NCBI GenBank assembly: GCA_030407315.1
Contig: JALQPE010000619.1
Location: 1 to 64,000, forward strand
Direction: 5' to 3'
Length of the DNA: 64,000 bases
DNA from: Asparagopsis taxiformis
Lineage: Eukaryota; Rhodophyta; Florideophyceae; Bonnemaisoniales; Bonnemaisoniaceae
Each line of letters begins with the position of its first letter. Position 1 is the first letter of the stretch. This document shows, piece by piece, positions 20,829 to 31,903 of this stretch. A model generated the notes under the pieces. It searched no databases and was not told the origin of the DNA. It was given only the letters and a program-made list of their open reading frames with translations. The position numbers and the translations under genes are program-made.

Positions 20829-20950
20829 TGGCTTACAGTTGGTGGTTATAGAAGCCAGTGATAGCCCCGATCGGGGCGGCGGCCGGTTCCGGCTTACAGT
20901 TGGTGCTTACAGACGCCAGTGATAGCCCCCGATCGGGGCCGGCGGTCGGT
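20829..20950. repeat. two-unit tandem repeat with CCCCGATCGGGG palindrome
   Basis: Two units of about 60 bp begin GGCTTACAGTTGGTG and each contains a GATCGGGG palindrome. It sits just left of a palindrome-pair repeat. The same tandem occurs at 52390-52510. Confidence 0.7.
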
Positions 20951-20969
20951 TCCTGGGGCCGTTGTGGCC

Positions 20970-21185
20970 AAATTAGACACCCTGATTTGAATTAAAATTT
21001 GGGCTATTCTCAAAAACATGCACATGTGAACATGTTTTTGAGATGGGGGTGTGCCGTACGGCACAAACGACCCGCCGAAATCGATGATGTTTTCCAATTT
21101 TTTTGTGCCCGAAATTTTAGAATTTCTGGGCTGGCCAGCAGTGCAATCGAGCTGGACATCCACCGGACGTCCATTTCAGGTTGAT
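20970..21185 (+). repeat. palindrome-pair repeat R, copy 1 element, downstream of gene A
   Basis: A 34-bp imperfect palindrome (21009-21042, arms CTCAAAAACATG/CATGTTTTTGAG) is followed 8 bp later by GTGCCGTACGGCAC (21051-21064). Then come CCGAAATTTTAGAATTTCTGG and a GGACGTCC-containing tail. A headless partial copy (tail only) lies at 20640-20740. Confidence 0.9.
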
Positions 21186-21456
21186 CGTGTATCATGCACG
21201 TCCACCCATTACCGGAAGCAAGTAGGCGATGAAGCACGTACAAACCCAATTGTTCTGCTATTTCTACCATAGACCATCGAGTCTAGAGATGTGAGGGAAT
21301 CGTCCTGGAAATCATGCTCCAACCCACGAGGGAATGGACAATCTAGTTTGAAAGCATGGAACGGAAGTACATTATAGTAGGTTCATAGATTGAAAGTGAT
21401 AAAGGAGATGATTATATTCTCGATAATTGTTTACCAAAGTAGTAGTTGTTAAGCTA
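21186..21456. other. gene A 3' flank, no gene
   Basis: AT-rich sequence nearly identical to 53246-53515. No ORF; it represents the 3' untranslated/downstream region of gene A. Confidence 0.5.
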
Positions 21457-24400
21457 TCTAGCCGTCGGAAAATTGTTCTTCCTCTTCGTCCCCACTATAT
21501 TCAGGATCTCCCGGCAGAATAGGCGTTACCGGCAACTGTGGAGTTGAATAGCTCAAGACTACTAGTTCATCGTGTGTGAGGGCTCTCCTCTTGCGAGTTC
21601 TGTCGTCTTCATCCGCATCATTCCGAGCTGCCCTGTCTTCGGCCTACGATCTTTCTTGACCGGGATGGGAACAACTGTCTTGTGGCGAACATTGACAGGT
21701 GCCGGTTGACTTTGCCTGGCAGACCGGCGCGGAGCATTGGGGATTACTTCTTCTTCGAATCCCAACCGCCTGATGAAACCAAACGAAACATTGTCGGGAA
21801 TCGGATACGACGCATTCCTGAAATACGTGTGATACCTCGTTGTCGTGTGTGACACAACTCTGTCGACATGCCCTGCCCCGGCATGTTGTACATGGCCGTG
21901 ACCGATGAAGACTGAACGTGGCGGAACGATTACCTTCTTCAGCTTCATCGTCTTGGCGTACATATCTAATTCCAGCGCTTTGGAAAAGACGTACTTGTGG
22001 GACCCTGGACACACCCAGATAGGGAATGGGTCATCTCCGTTGGCAATAACAAAGTAACCCGGAAGTTGATCTTTGCGGTCGCGAGGAGGAACAGGGAAAT
22101 CATTGTGTGGGACCTGCCGAGGACACCCCTTTCCCGTTATCAAAAACCGTCCCCCAGATGCCGGCATGACAAGTTTTTCTCCCGGTAAACCGCACTCCTC
22201 CAGCCCTATCAGCCGGACAAGGATTCCCAACCACACATCCAGCAGGGCTCGCCGCGTCACAAACTTGAACCGGTCGATATGCGTCTCATCGTTCTCGGCA
22301 TAGTCAACCAGGCAGTGGCGCGTAGACGTGAAGCGAGCCCTCCCCTCATTCCGGTTCTTCTCATCTGTTTCATCGTCCCCAGTATTGACAATGGGACTCC
22401 ACAGCTGCCGGTTCCCAGGGTCCTTGTGCACCTCCTCCCCCTCCCATGTTCCCAAAAAGTACCGAAACAATTCCTGGTTAGGAATTTCTTCCATGAGACC
22501 CAAGTCAAATGGGAACTTGTCCGACGCATCGAGGTAGCTTACATCCGCGAAATTGTGCATCACCGTATACCCTCGCTCGTTGATTTCCGTTCGGCAATTG
22601 TGGAAGTACGCCATACCAGTGCCGGCCTCATACGAATCCTTCCAGCTTGTAGACATTCGCGCAACCTGGGCGAAGTCCAGCCTCGAGGGTAGAAACGTCG
22701 ATGTAGGCTCACACATCGCCTTGGCAGCCATCTTCCACGCTGCGAAAAACATCGGATAGATGGTGTCGATCTCGAAAACAAGATGACGAGCCCGATGTTG
22801 TTCCGGAATATGCAGCCCCTCAAACACAGGGTCCATCGCCACTTGCTTCAAATACCTCACCTCTCTGCCCTCCTCATCGATTTCCACACTCTCCAATAAC
22901 AACCTGAGCTCAATCGGGGGCAGACAGCCAACCCTCACCGATGCGATGACGTCCGCGGGACGCTGCGCCAGATGATGCCCTTCGGCTCGGTCTTTGACTT
23001 CGAAATCGTCAGGAAGAGATGGCATACGGTCGTCGAACAGGAGGTCGTGTTCAGAAGGAGAGTCACGAACGATGTAACCGTCTTCATCGACTTCGACTCC
23101 TTCCGGAACAGTGAATGTAATTGTCACTTCGCGGACCCCCTTGCTTTTGACTTGGCCCTCGTCTGCACTGTTGTTTTCTTCCTCGTCCGAAACGTTATGG
23201 ACAGATTCTTGGTTGGAGGGAGTCGCACCAGCACGTTGGTTATCTTGGGGGACAATCTCAACGGCAGAATCGGGGGAACGGGCGGAGTCTTCGTCAACCT
23301 CATCACCGGAAGCAGTGGCTTGTTGTTGATCGGTGGGTTTATCAACAACGGCCTGCTCTTCTTCCCCGGCGGATTGTTGTACCACAACCGGCTCTTCTTC
23401 CTCGAGGCGTGTGCTCCCCGTCGAGCGAAGTCGCTGTGAACGGCGGCGGATGCCATGCGAAGCAGGCTCATGTTCGACATTCCGCTGCTTCTTGTGAGTG
23501 AGTCTCACATTGGCAGCAGAAGGGCGGCGTTTGCGTCGAGCCTTAGTCTTCTTCTTCAATGTCGGATTGAAAAACTCTTTCAAGTTCGTTTCCAAATCCT
23601 GTAAACGCGTGGTTCTCCGTCGCATTCGAACCTCACTGCTCCGGTCGTCCCCTCTATACATTGCAATGGCATTGGTGAGATGCCATTGCAACTCCTTCGG
23701 CTGCTTAACCGACCCAATTGCCATCTCTGTGCTCAGAAATGACTTGCGCATAATACTCTTTGGGCGCCCAAACGCAGCGTACAGAGAATTTGCTATTGCA
23801 GTCACGCGACGGACGTATGTATAGAAGTCGTTCACGTCAAAGCGTCCATCCGGACGTCCACCATGAGCAGGGTTCAAGTACTCCGAAAGACCACGCAAGA
23901 CGAAGACAAAGTTTTCTTCCAGCAACTCGCGCACTATCTTGTGGTCCAGGTGCGTTATCCCAATCTCGTTGCGGCGCTCGGAATTGTTCAGCTCACGCAA
24001 CACTTCGTCGAGAACAGGATGCTTCAGCGTTGCTATAGCCAAACGCGTCCACCGCCGGGCCGTGTTCGTTGAATTCATCATCCCCATGAACTGCGCCTCG
24101 AACAATGTTCGGATGACATCAGACTCACGCAAGTCGCCAGCGTTTTCCACGTTATTTGCAACAGCAATCGTACGGATGAACTGCTGGATGGACGACAAGA
24201 TTCGAACCAGGGAGCGCTCCGTCAGTTGCGTCCCAGTCGTATGGTTCGACTCTGCACTCTTGTGGATGATCTCATGAGGCTGAAGATCACTGTCGTCCTT
24301 GCGGCGAAGGTAGTACACATCCAGAGGCTGAGTAACCCAGCGCAAGCGGTTTGCGTCCTGTGGCAGCTTGGTTCTGTGCATACGGGTGAGGCGCGTGAAG

Positions 24401-25400
24401 TCATCCGCAATGCTATGCATAGCATTGAGACGATGCAGTCCGTCGATCACGGTCACGTTCGCATTGGCATGGAATTTGCCATTCTGGAACAGACGCGTGT
24501 CGGCGGGCAGATGCGTGTTCTGCTCACATACCCCACAGCCAACATATGATACGCGAGGTCCTCCACATGGTCATCTTTCACATCCCGCAGGGTCCACGTG
24601 GTCCTTTTCACATCCCGAGGGTACGGCCGGTGCTGCCTCACCAACACAGTCGCTCCTTCTCCGACGTAATCCGACGTCACAAACTTGGGCACCGTAATTT
24701 GCGTCCCCTGCTGCTCACGAATGCTTTCCGCCACCTCCGGTTCGTCGTCCACCTCGGTTACGTCCTGCGTAGTAGCTTCGGTGACGTTGGAGCGAGCAGG
24801 GTGCTTCGTGCCTCCACTGGAGGGTCTTGCAGAGCGAGCAGGGCGCTTCGTGCCTCCCGAAACCGGAATGGAGCGTGCTGGATGCTTCGTACCCCCCGAA
24901 CCAGTGATTTCGCCTGCTGGACCGGTACTGGGCATCCGTCCCGAGCTGGCCTGGTTCGTCGCTGCGTTGAAGTTTGACGCTGCAGCAGGGGTACGAATGT
25001 CGCTAGGGCCATCCTCCGCAGCGGGGCGCATCATCCGAGTATCCCAAGGGTAAAACGCCGCGGCGTATGCTCCACCCATCGTCTCCGGCGGTCCCTCGGC
25101 GCCATCAAACATGTACGGGAACGGGAGGTCCTTGAACTTGTCCTTAGTCGCAATGTTGCGCACGACGATATAGTCCGCCTCGTCGGTTTCCGGCAGCTTG
25201 TGGTTGTGCAGCGTGCGCGGAAGGCCAACATCGCCACCAGCAGTGCTCACCGAAGCCGTCCCAATATGCACAGCCGCACCGTCCACGTCCGCAAACAAAT
25301 TGACATCGACGCCGCGCTTGAGTCCGCGCGACTCCGCTGACGCGCTCACTTGATCGCCGCAAACCGTTGAAAACAAACTGCTGAAATGCGTATCCGCCAT
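21457..25400 (-). pseudogene. gene A, copy 1: ParB-like / 2OG-Fe(II) dioxygenase, broken
   Basis: The same gene as the intact 53516-57472 copy, starting at ATG 25400 in the context AACCATGG. It is open from 25400 to about 24453 and then from 24456 to 21562 in another frame. The break comes from a roughly 34-bp deletion and local rearrangement around 24520-24640, which removes the segment just before the ParB-like motif. A second change near 21560-21600 replaces the native C-terminus and stops the frame about 35 codons early. The dioxygenase residues (His-x-Asp, distal His, Arg) remain encoded in the 3' frame, so a truncated dioxygenase could still be made. Confidence 0.88.
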
Positions 25401-25735
25401 GGTTGTTGAGTTGGAAAGGAAAAGAGATGGTTGACGTTGACGTATTCGAGTGATGTGGATGGTATGTTTCACGTTGAAGAATGGTCGTGAACGCCAATCG
25501 CTGGAAATAATAACACAATACAACCGAAATTTTGTTAGGTACACACCTATCGTGACCGCTGGAATGCAAGACAGGCAATCGAGATGTGAGTGTCCGTTCG
25601 GAACGGGCCCGAGTCGGGCTCTCGAAACCTGACGAGGTGGCGTGAAGCAGGCAGTGTCCTTGATGTGTAATGTGTTAAAATTACAGCTGTCAAGCTAGGC
25701 GGCTTTTGGGGCGGCTGCGAGCACCCCTTTATCCG

Positions 25736-25946
25736 GGGAACACCCTGATTTGAGTTAAAATTTGGGCTATTCTCAAAACATGCACATGTGAACATGTTTT
25801 TGAGATGGGGGTGTGCCGTACGGCACAATCGACCGCCCAAATCGTTGTTTTTTGCAATATTTTTGTGCCCGAAATTTTAGAATTTCTGGGCTGGCCAGCA
25901 GTGCATCTGAGCTGGACATCCACCGGACGTCCATTTCAGGTTGGTC
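25736..25946 (+). repeat. palindrome-pair repeat R, upstream of gene A (copy 1)
   Basis: First palindrome at 25772-25804 (one A lost from the left arm), second at 25813-25826, again 8 bp apart. Confidence 0.9.
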
Positions 25947-26239
25947 GTGTGCTGCCTACATCCACGCATTGCAGCAACTAAGCAGGCGGGTTCACTACTA
26001 ATACAAAGTCCACGGAATATGAGTAACGTGATGGGTGAGTAGTGTTTGTGTTGAGGGAGTAAGGCGGGACCATGATGAAACACGGAAGAAGATTCTCTCT
26101 AGCATAACTTAGGCTTGAAGCCTGGAATCGACCCTTCGTAAGACGCCATTTTGCCTTACAGTTAGTGCTTACAGAAGCCAGTGATGACCCCACTCGGGGC
26201 GGCGGCTCCGGTTCCTGGGGCCGTTGTGGCCAAATTAGA

Positions 26240-26410
26240 CACCCTGATTTGAATTAAAATTTGGGCTATTCTCAAAAACATGCACATGTGAACATGTTTT
26301 TGAGATGGGGGTGTGCCGTACGGCACAATCGACCCGCCCAAATCGATGTTTTTTACAATATTTTTGCTGCCCGAAATTCTACAATTTCTGGGCTGGCCAG
26401 TAATGCAATA
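26240..26410 (+). repeat. palindrome-pair repeat R, mid inter-gene region (copy 1)
   Basis: Palindromes at 26271-26304 and 26313-26326. The distal tail diverges after the CTGGGCTGGCCAG block. Confidence 0.9.
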
Positions 26411-26941
26411 GCTATCTGCTCTAAACCGATTCTAACAAGCAGAAAGAATCCTCTCCTTCATGACGATGCTCTCGAATTGAGTGCAATGCAACGGACTCCC
26501 TCCAGGAGAACGACAAAGCATCGTCTTTTGCAAGGCATTTCCGTACGAAAAATAATCGAAAAACATATTTGACTTTAACCTAACAGCTATCGCGAGCACC
26601 GTACTCAGCTATATTTCCTCTGTAATTTCCTTCCTCCAACCAATCAATAGCCGCTTGGTCACAGGCTTAAAAGCCTTCCACTATCTGTCCTATCCATCGA
26701 AGACCCTCGGAGGGTTCGATCCAGGCCTTGATCACCCATGATGGGTGTGCAACCCGAGAAAATGAAAATGGAACATATTGCGACAGGGACGAGATATCAT
26801 TCAATGAAAGAGAAGTTCTCTTTCGTTTACTTTTTTCTAACAAGATTCTAAACGTCTACAAACCCTATGTCGTCCGTCCGTTTTCATCCCGGAGAGATGT
26901 GGATGTGAGGTAAGACGCAGTGGTGATGTTGTGTTGATTCC

Positions 26942-27240
26942 CACAGACGGAGGTGGAGGAGGTGGCTACGGAGGAAGCCTGGAGAACTTCTCCGGTACTG
27001 ACATCTCACATGTTGAGAACATGTGAGATGTCAGTACCCATGGATGAGAAGAAACACATGTTGAGGTCCGGTTCGGATATTCTTTCCATTAACGGAGGTG
27101 GAGGAGGCTACGGTGGAAGCCTGGAGAGCATGTGAGATGTCAGTACCCATGGATGAGAAGAAAACATGTTGAGGTGCGGTTCGGATATTCTTTCCATTAA
27201 CGGAGGTGGAGGAGGCTATGGTGGAAGCCTGGAGAAGAAT
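26942..27240 (+). repeat. GGAGGTGGAGGAGGCTA minisatellite
   Basis: Three irregular units of the type GGAGGTGGAGGAGGCTAYGG followed by GGAAGCCTGGAGA, interspersed with CATGTTGAG-rich spacers. One frame would read Gly-rich. Copy number and spacing differ from the equivalent at 58978-59220. Confidence 0.75.
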
Positions 27241-27530
27241 AGAATATTCCTATACCCATGGATCACAAGAAGACGTTGTTGGGCTCCTTTTCGAAGCCCA
27301 TTCGTCTCTTGAATAAATTTAGCACCCGAATCATATACGATTGCCGAGTTGACACCCCGTATGTCTCGTTGGTAGAAATAGCAGGGGTTCCACCACTCAG
27401 CTGGCGGGAAGTAGTTACTGATTATATGAGATATGGCTTAGCTCCCGCCAAAACCGATAGCTCTGGGCTCAGGTTCTCCAAATGTGGTTATACGAATGTG
27501 TTCTGACAATGCTAGAAGACGAATATCTGC

Positions 27531-27720
27531 ATCCTGATTTGAATTAAAATTTGGGCTATTCTCAAAAACATGCACATGTGAACATGTTTTTGAGATGGGG
27601 ATGTGCCGTACGGCACAATCGACCGCCGAAATCGATGTTTTTTGCAATATTTTTTGTGCCCGAAATTGTAGAATTTCTGGTCTGGCCAGCAATGCATCTG
27701 AGCTGGACATCCCCATGTCC
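27531..27720 (+). repeat. palindrome-pair repeat R, upstream of gene B (copy 1)
   Basis: Palindromes at 27561-27594 and 27603-27616, about 450 bp before the gene B start. Confidence 0.9.
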
Positions 27721-28062
27721 AGTGGCCGTCCGGATGTCGCTCACCTGGTAAGCGTGATGCACCTGTGACAACCTATGTGACTGCAGTCACAGCCGCCATG
27801 GCGGCCGTGCAGTACAACACTCAAAGACAGGGAATCACAATCTTTTTAAAATTTTTCTCTACCACGTATCCGTCACAACTTATTACCTACACCGGTTACG
27901 GGTTTCAAGACCTTTCCAGTGCTGTGTACCCGTATACTCTGTTCCGTTCGATATCAACCAGTGTTCCTCACGAAAGAGTGCAAACGTCACGAGATACGTC
28001 GTCAAATTTGACTGTCTCGCCGAGCGGTCGCCATCCTGTACCGAATTTCCACTCATTCCATT

Positions 28063-31000
28063 ATGACGAATAAGCGCAGGCGCAACAGCAATCCGATCGT
28101 TGACGACGCAACCGTGCCAATTCTGCGCGAACCCGCTAGCCCTTGGGAGGATTCTAGTGACATGGGTACACGTCGAAACGTAGGTCGCGCCGCCCGCGAA
28201 ACTACTCTCGCTGGCAAAGACTTCCTCCGCCTCTTGCTGGATTTATTCGCCCACTCAAGTTTCGCAGACTTGACGGACAAGCCGGGAGGTTTCACATACG
28301 CGGACCTTGGCGCTTGGGTTGCGCAGGGCACGGAAGAACAATTTGTGGCGCTGCAAGGTCGACTCAGCATGGCCTTCAGCGGTCGTTCGAAGAATGCTGG
28401 AGTCGAGGCGGATGTTGCCGAAATCGTCATGGCAGAGATGAACGTTGAGCGAGCCAAGCAGATTGTTCGTCTGGCATTACCGATTGCCGAGTTTTCAAGA
28501 CAGGATGAGCGTATCGGGCAATGGGTTGAGCACTGCATCCTTTCTGGGATCGTGCCGCAGACCTTCCTTATTGGATGTAACATGCTTCCTTCGCCACTAC
28601 AGGCGCCGCAGCGCGGGGAACCAAGCGCCTTCGTTCTTGCTCCACCGGAAACGTTCGAGGTATTGATGTATTTCCAAGCGTTGTCTATCATCCGAAATCA
28701 CAACAAGAACCTGCCGCGTCGCCGAATAGGCGACGCGGCCGAAGAGGGGAACGAAGCCGCACGCGTCCCAGCCCATCGGAAAAGCACTAATCGAGCTTGT
28801 TACGTGGTTCAAGTTTTATACCATGCTTGGACCGATGTGGCCTTCGCCGCAAAGTTTTCCAGCTTCGAAGAGTTGATGGCGCCGTACATCATTTTCGACA
28901 GCAGTGAGCATTGGTTTGACGTGCTCGATGAAGGTCTATTCGCACCGATGGAGCAGAAGCTAGATCTCTACCACGACAAAGCTCCCCTATCTCATCCTGA
29001 TGGATATGGTGGAAAAGTAGAGACAAGAACCAGTGCGCAGCACAGTGCATTTAGGGACCTTGTGAGGAAGTTCTTCGACCGGTTGCAGTTTCTTATCGTC
29101 AACCCGGACCTGTACACCTGGCCGGAGTCCGACCGCTGGGGGGCGCTGGAAATATACTTGTCAAGCGGAAATCCGGACAAGCTGCCAGCGTACTTTGACA
29201 CCCTCGACGAAGACGTTATGGCTGTCCTCCGCCCGGCACCACAAGCCGCGGACGCAGAAAAGGTCCCCAAGCCGGTTGATGACACTCCCACTCGTCGCAA
29301 CACAGGAGGGAGAGGTTTGGTTCCGTCGACAAGACACACAAACCAGGCTTCAACTTGGACCTGGGAGGACCAGTCTTACTGCCCAAGGGCCGTCTCCCCC
29401 GTCACCGTCACCCCATGCGACAGAAGAGCAGGAAAGTGAAGGGCAGGCTCTCGCAAAGGACTTTCTTTCGAAAATGAGTCAGTATTGCCGGGTGTACGAC
29501 GTCCCTTTCGAAGATTTGGTCAGTGCCGACGAGAGCCGAGAACACGTGCCCATCACGGGCAACGTTCAGCTCATTCTGACTGATCCGCCCTACAATGTTC
29601 GTCGTAAGAGGAACGATTCCAACTCTTCGTACGACAGGCTAACTGCAGAAGATATGCAGGCTAGCATCGAAGTGTTTGACGAGCTGTTGCGCCCCGGTGG
29701 CCACGGCATCGTGTTCTGCTCCGTTTTGCAGTTCTACGAATGGTTCCATTACTTGGAAACGTACAAAGGACCGCAGTCAGAAGGCCCAACCGATGATGCT
29801 GCCAGTGATGACGGGTCGGATGAAGAAGAGGTTACGTCCATGAATTCGGACTCCGAAGCATCGCAGCACAGTGGCGAAGAAAGTGCGGATGAGGAGGAGG
29901 AGGAGGACGTCGTTCGGAATTCAGTTTTCTTCGTTGACGAGGTACCTCTGTTGTTTGTCCGACTACCTGGGCACCTCTATCAAATGCCGGGGCGGAAGAG
30001 GTACCAACGCATGAACATGGCAGAGGTCGCTATCCACTTCTGGAAGCGAGGTGTTCCGTTCAAGACCGGAAGCGAGATGGTGGCCTATAGGAACCACGGA
30101 TACATGGACGGCACGTACCCGGCGTGATGCAACGTCACCATCAATATTCCCGCCATCGATTCGAATGAGATGGTGTGGCGAACAAGGAGCACAACCGGTG
30201 CTACGGTCAGAGTTCGTGCAGAGCAGAAGAGCGTCGCTCTCATGATGGAGTTGATCAGCCAGCATTCACAGCCTGGTGATATTGTTGTCGATCCATTCTC
30301 TGGCACTTTCGCAACGGGAAAAGCAGCTATGAGCTTGCCTGAGCACCGTGTTTTCGTCGGCAGTGACATGGACAAATTGTGTGTGGCACGATCGCTTCCA
30401 AAGCTGTGTGCAGTCATGTCACGTGTAATTCTTTCAAACAACACTGACATGAGGGTCACGACAGAAGCGAAACAGAGTGCTGAGAAGTTCTTGGCGTCCC
30501 CTCTGTCACGATGCGTACGCAGAGGGAACGCAGGATCATCGAACCCCCACCTGGCCTTCCCCTGTACCAGAGGTTCCCGAAATATATTCGGCAGTACCTC
30601 TGGCAGCTGTGCCCAGAGTCGATTGCGTCGCACGAGCACATGGAAAAACCGGTACATTATTGGCCACCTTCCCTGCGCCGCTGGTTGCAAACTGAAAACC
30701 CTCGCGTGATGCGGGCACACGATTGTGTTGCGAAAAAATTGAGCGTTCGACCATCGCTGATTAAGCATCCAAATGCAGGAAGAGGGCTCTTCGCTGAACA
30801 GACATTTAATGTTGGCGACGAAGTATGTGCATACTACGGAACTGTTGTGTACTCTGATATGAGCAAGGAGTCGATGAGGTTCGCGTACGGAGAGGGTCAC
30901 ATGGCGATAACGAAGGAAACATTCTTGATGTATGCCATCAAGCTGTATGCAACAGCGGAGGACGACGAAAACATCGAGCATCCAATTTGGATTGTTCCGG

Positions 31001-31250
31001 CTCCGTTCTGTTCGGCGCAGTTCATCAACGACCCGCGGTATTTGCGAGGTGAGGACACTCCGGCGGAAGACACCAGGCGGATGGCCAACGTCGAGTTTGT
31101 CGAGAACTACAGCAGCGGTTCGACGGGGAAGAAGCTCAAGGCGAAGGACCTAGAAAATCCGAAGATCATCGTAGTACGTGCAATCCGCGATATCCGTCGG
31201 GGCAGGAGCTCTACGTTCATTATGGGACAGCGTTTAGAGCATGGAATTAG
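28063..31250 (+). pseudogene. gene B, copy 1: DNA methyltransferase - SET fusion, broken
   Basis: Nearly identical to the intact 60048-63251 copy but carries four disabling lesions. They are an extra A near 29340, a TGG-to-TGA nonsense change at 30125-30127, loss of one C near 30495-30503, and loss of one C near 31197-31201. It also lacks part of the acidic repeat (about 29890-29910). The DPPY box, DPFSGT box and SET core are all still recognisable in separate frames. The lesions are single-base, so decay is recent. Confidence 0.92.
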
Positions 31251-31480
31251 GGTCACGAAAGATGTTTTCATTTCGACTACAAATAAAGCTACGTTCCAGA
31301 GTTGAAGTATATCATATAATGCAGCATGTCCAGCCACCATTAGTCCAGCGTGAAACCTATTGAGCAGTACTCGCCTGTCAAAAACCAATCGTTCACACTC
31401 CAGGTGCACTTCGTCCGAGCAGTGAACCTGACTGCTTGGATGCTGTTATGCGTGCAGAGGCAAAATACACGACCAAGTTG
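31251..31480 (+). terminator. gene B 3' flank with AATAAA (copy 1)
   Basis: AATAAA lies at 31282-31287, about 32 bp after the gene B stop, so this is a candidate polyadenylation signal. Nothing else is recognised to 31480. Confidence 0.5.
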
Positions 31481-31680
31481 AAATGGACGCCCGGTGGATG
31501 TCCAGCTCAGTCGCATTGCTGTGCAGCCCAGAAATTATACAATTCAGGGCAGAAAAAATATTGCAAAAAACATCGATTTCAGCGGGTCGATTGTGCCGTA
31601 CGGCACACCCCCATCTCAAAAACATGTTCACATGTGCATGTTTTTGAGAATAGCCCAAATTTTAATTCAAATCAGGACGT
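31480..31680 (-). repeat. palindrome-pair repeat R, inverted, between genes B and C (copy 1)
   Basis: Same unit in reverse orientation: GTGCCGTACGGCAC at 31593-31606, then the 34-bp palindrome at 31615-31648, 8 bp apart. Confidence 0.9.
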
Positions 31681-31903
31681 CTTCCGGACATAGGGGTGCT
31701 CGCGGCCTAGCTCGACAGCTGTAATTGTACCTCATTAAATACTGTTCATGACTGCCAACCGTATACAATCTGGACTGTTGGCGTATTCTCCGGTACTTGA
31801 CCTGAACGTTCATCGCAGACCGTTGTGGGTACCGACACTATACAGCAATCTTTTTTGTATCTCGTGCAATCCGATTGTACCATCGCTTCGGGAAAGCTTC
31901 ATT

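Larger units (their letters stand above)
25401..28062. promoter_or_regulatory. divergent inter-gene region A-B, copy 1
   Basis: About 2.7 kb separates the divergent starts of genes A (25400, minus) and B (28063, plus). It holds three palindrome-pair repeats, a Gly-codon-like minisatellite and no convincing gene. By position it should contain both promoters. The ORF at 26728-26913 ends at a GAGGTAAGA that looks like a 5' splice site, followed by CCCACAG 40 bp later, but no coherent spliced product is obvious. Confidence 0.55.

Noticed and set aside
20999..21272. Recurrent small ORFs beginning Met-Gly-Tyr-Ser-Gln-Lys-His, seen at every palindrome-pair repeat on both strands
   Set aside because: They are readings through the palindromes, are truncated differently in each copy and lack a consistent stop, so I take them as repeat shadows, not peptides.
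22279..22692. Plus-strand ORFs opposite gene A (and at 54338-54751, 55031-55498)
   Set aside because: They lie antisense to a clearly coding frame with domain motifs and have none of their own.
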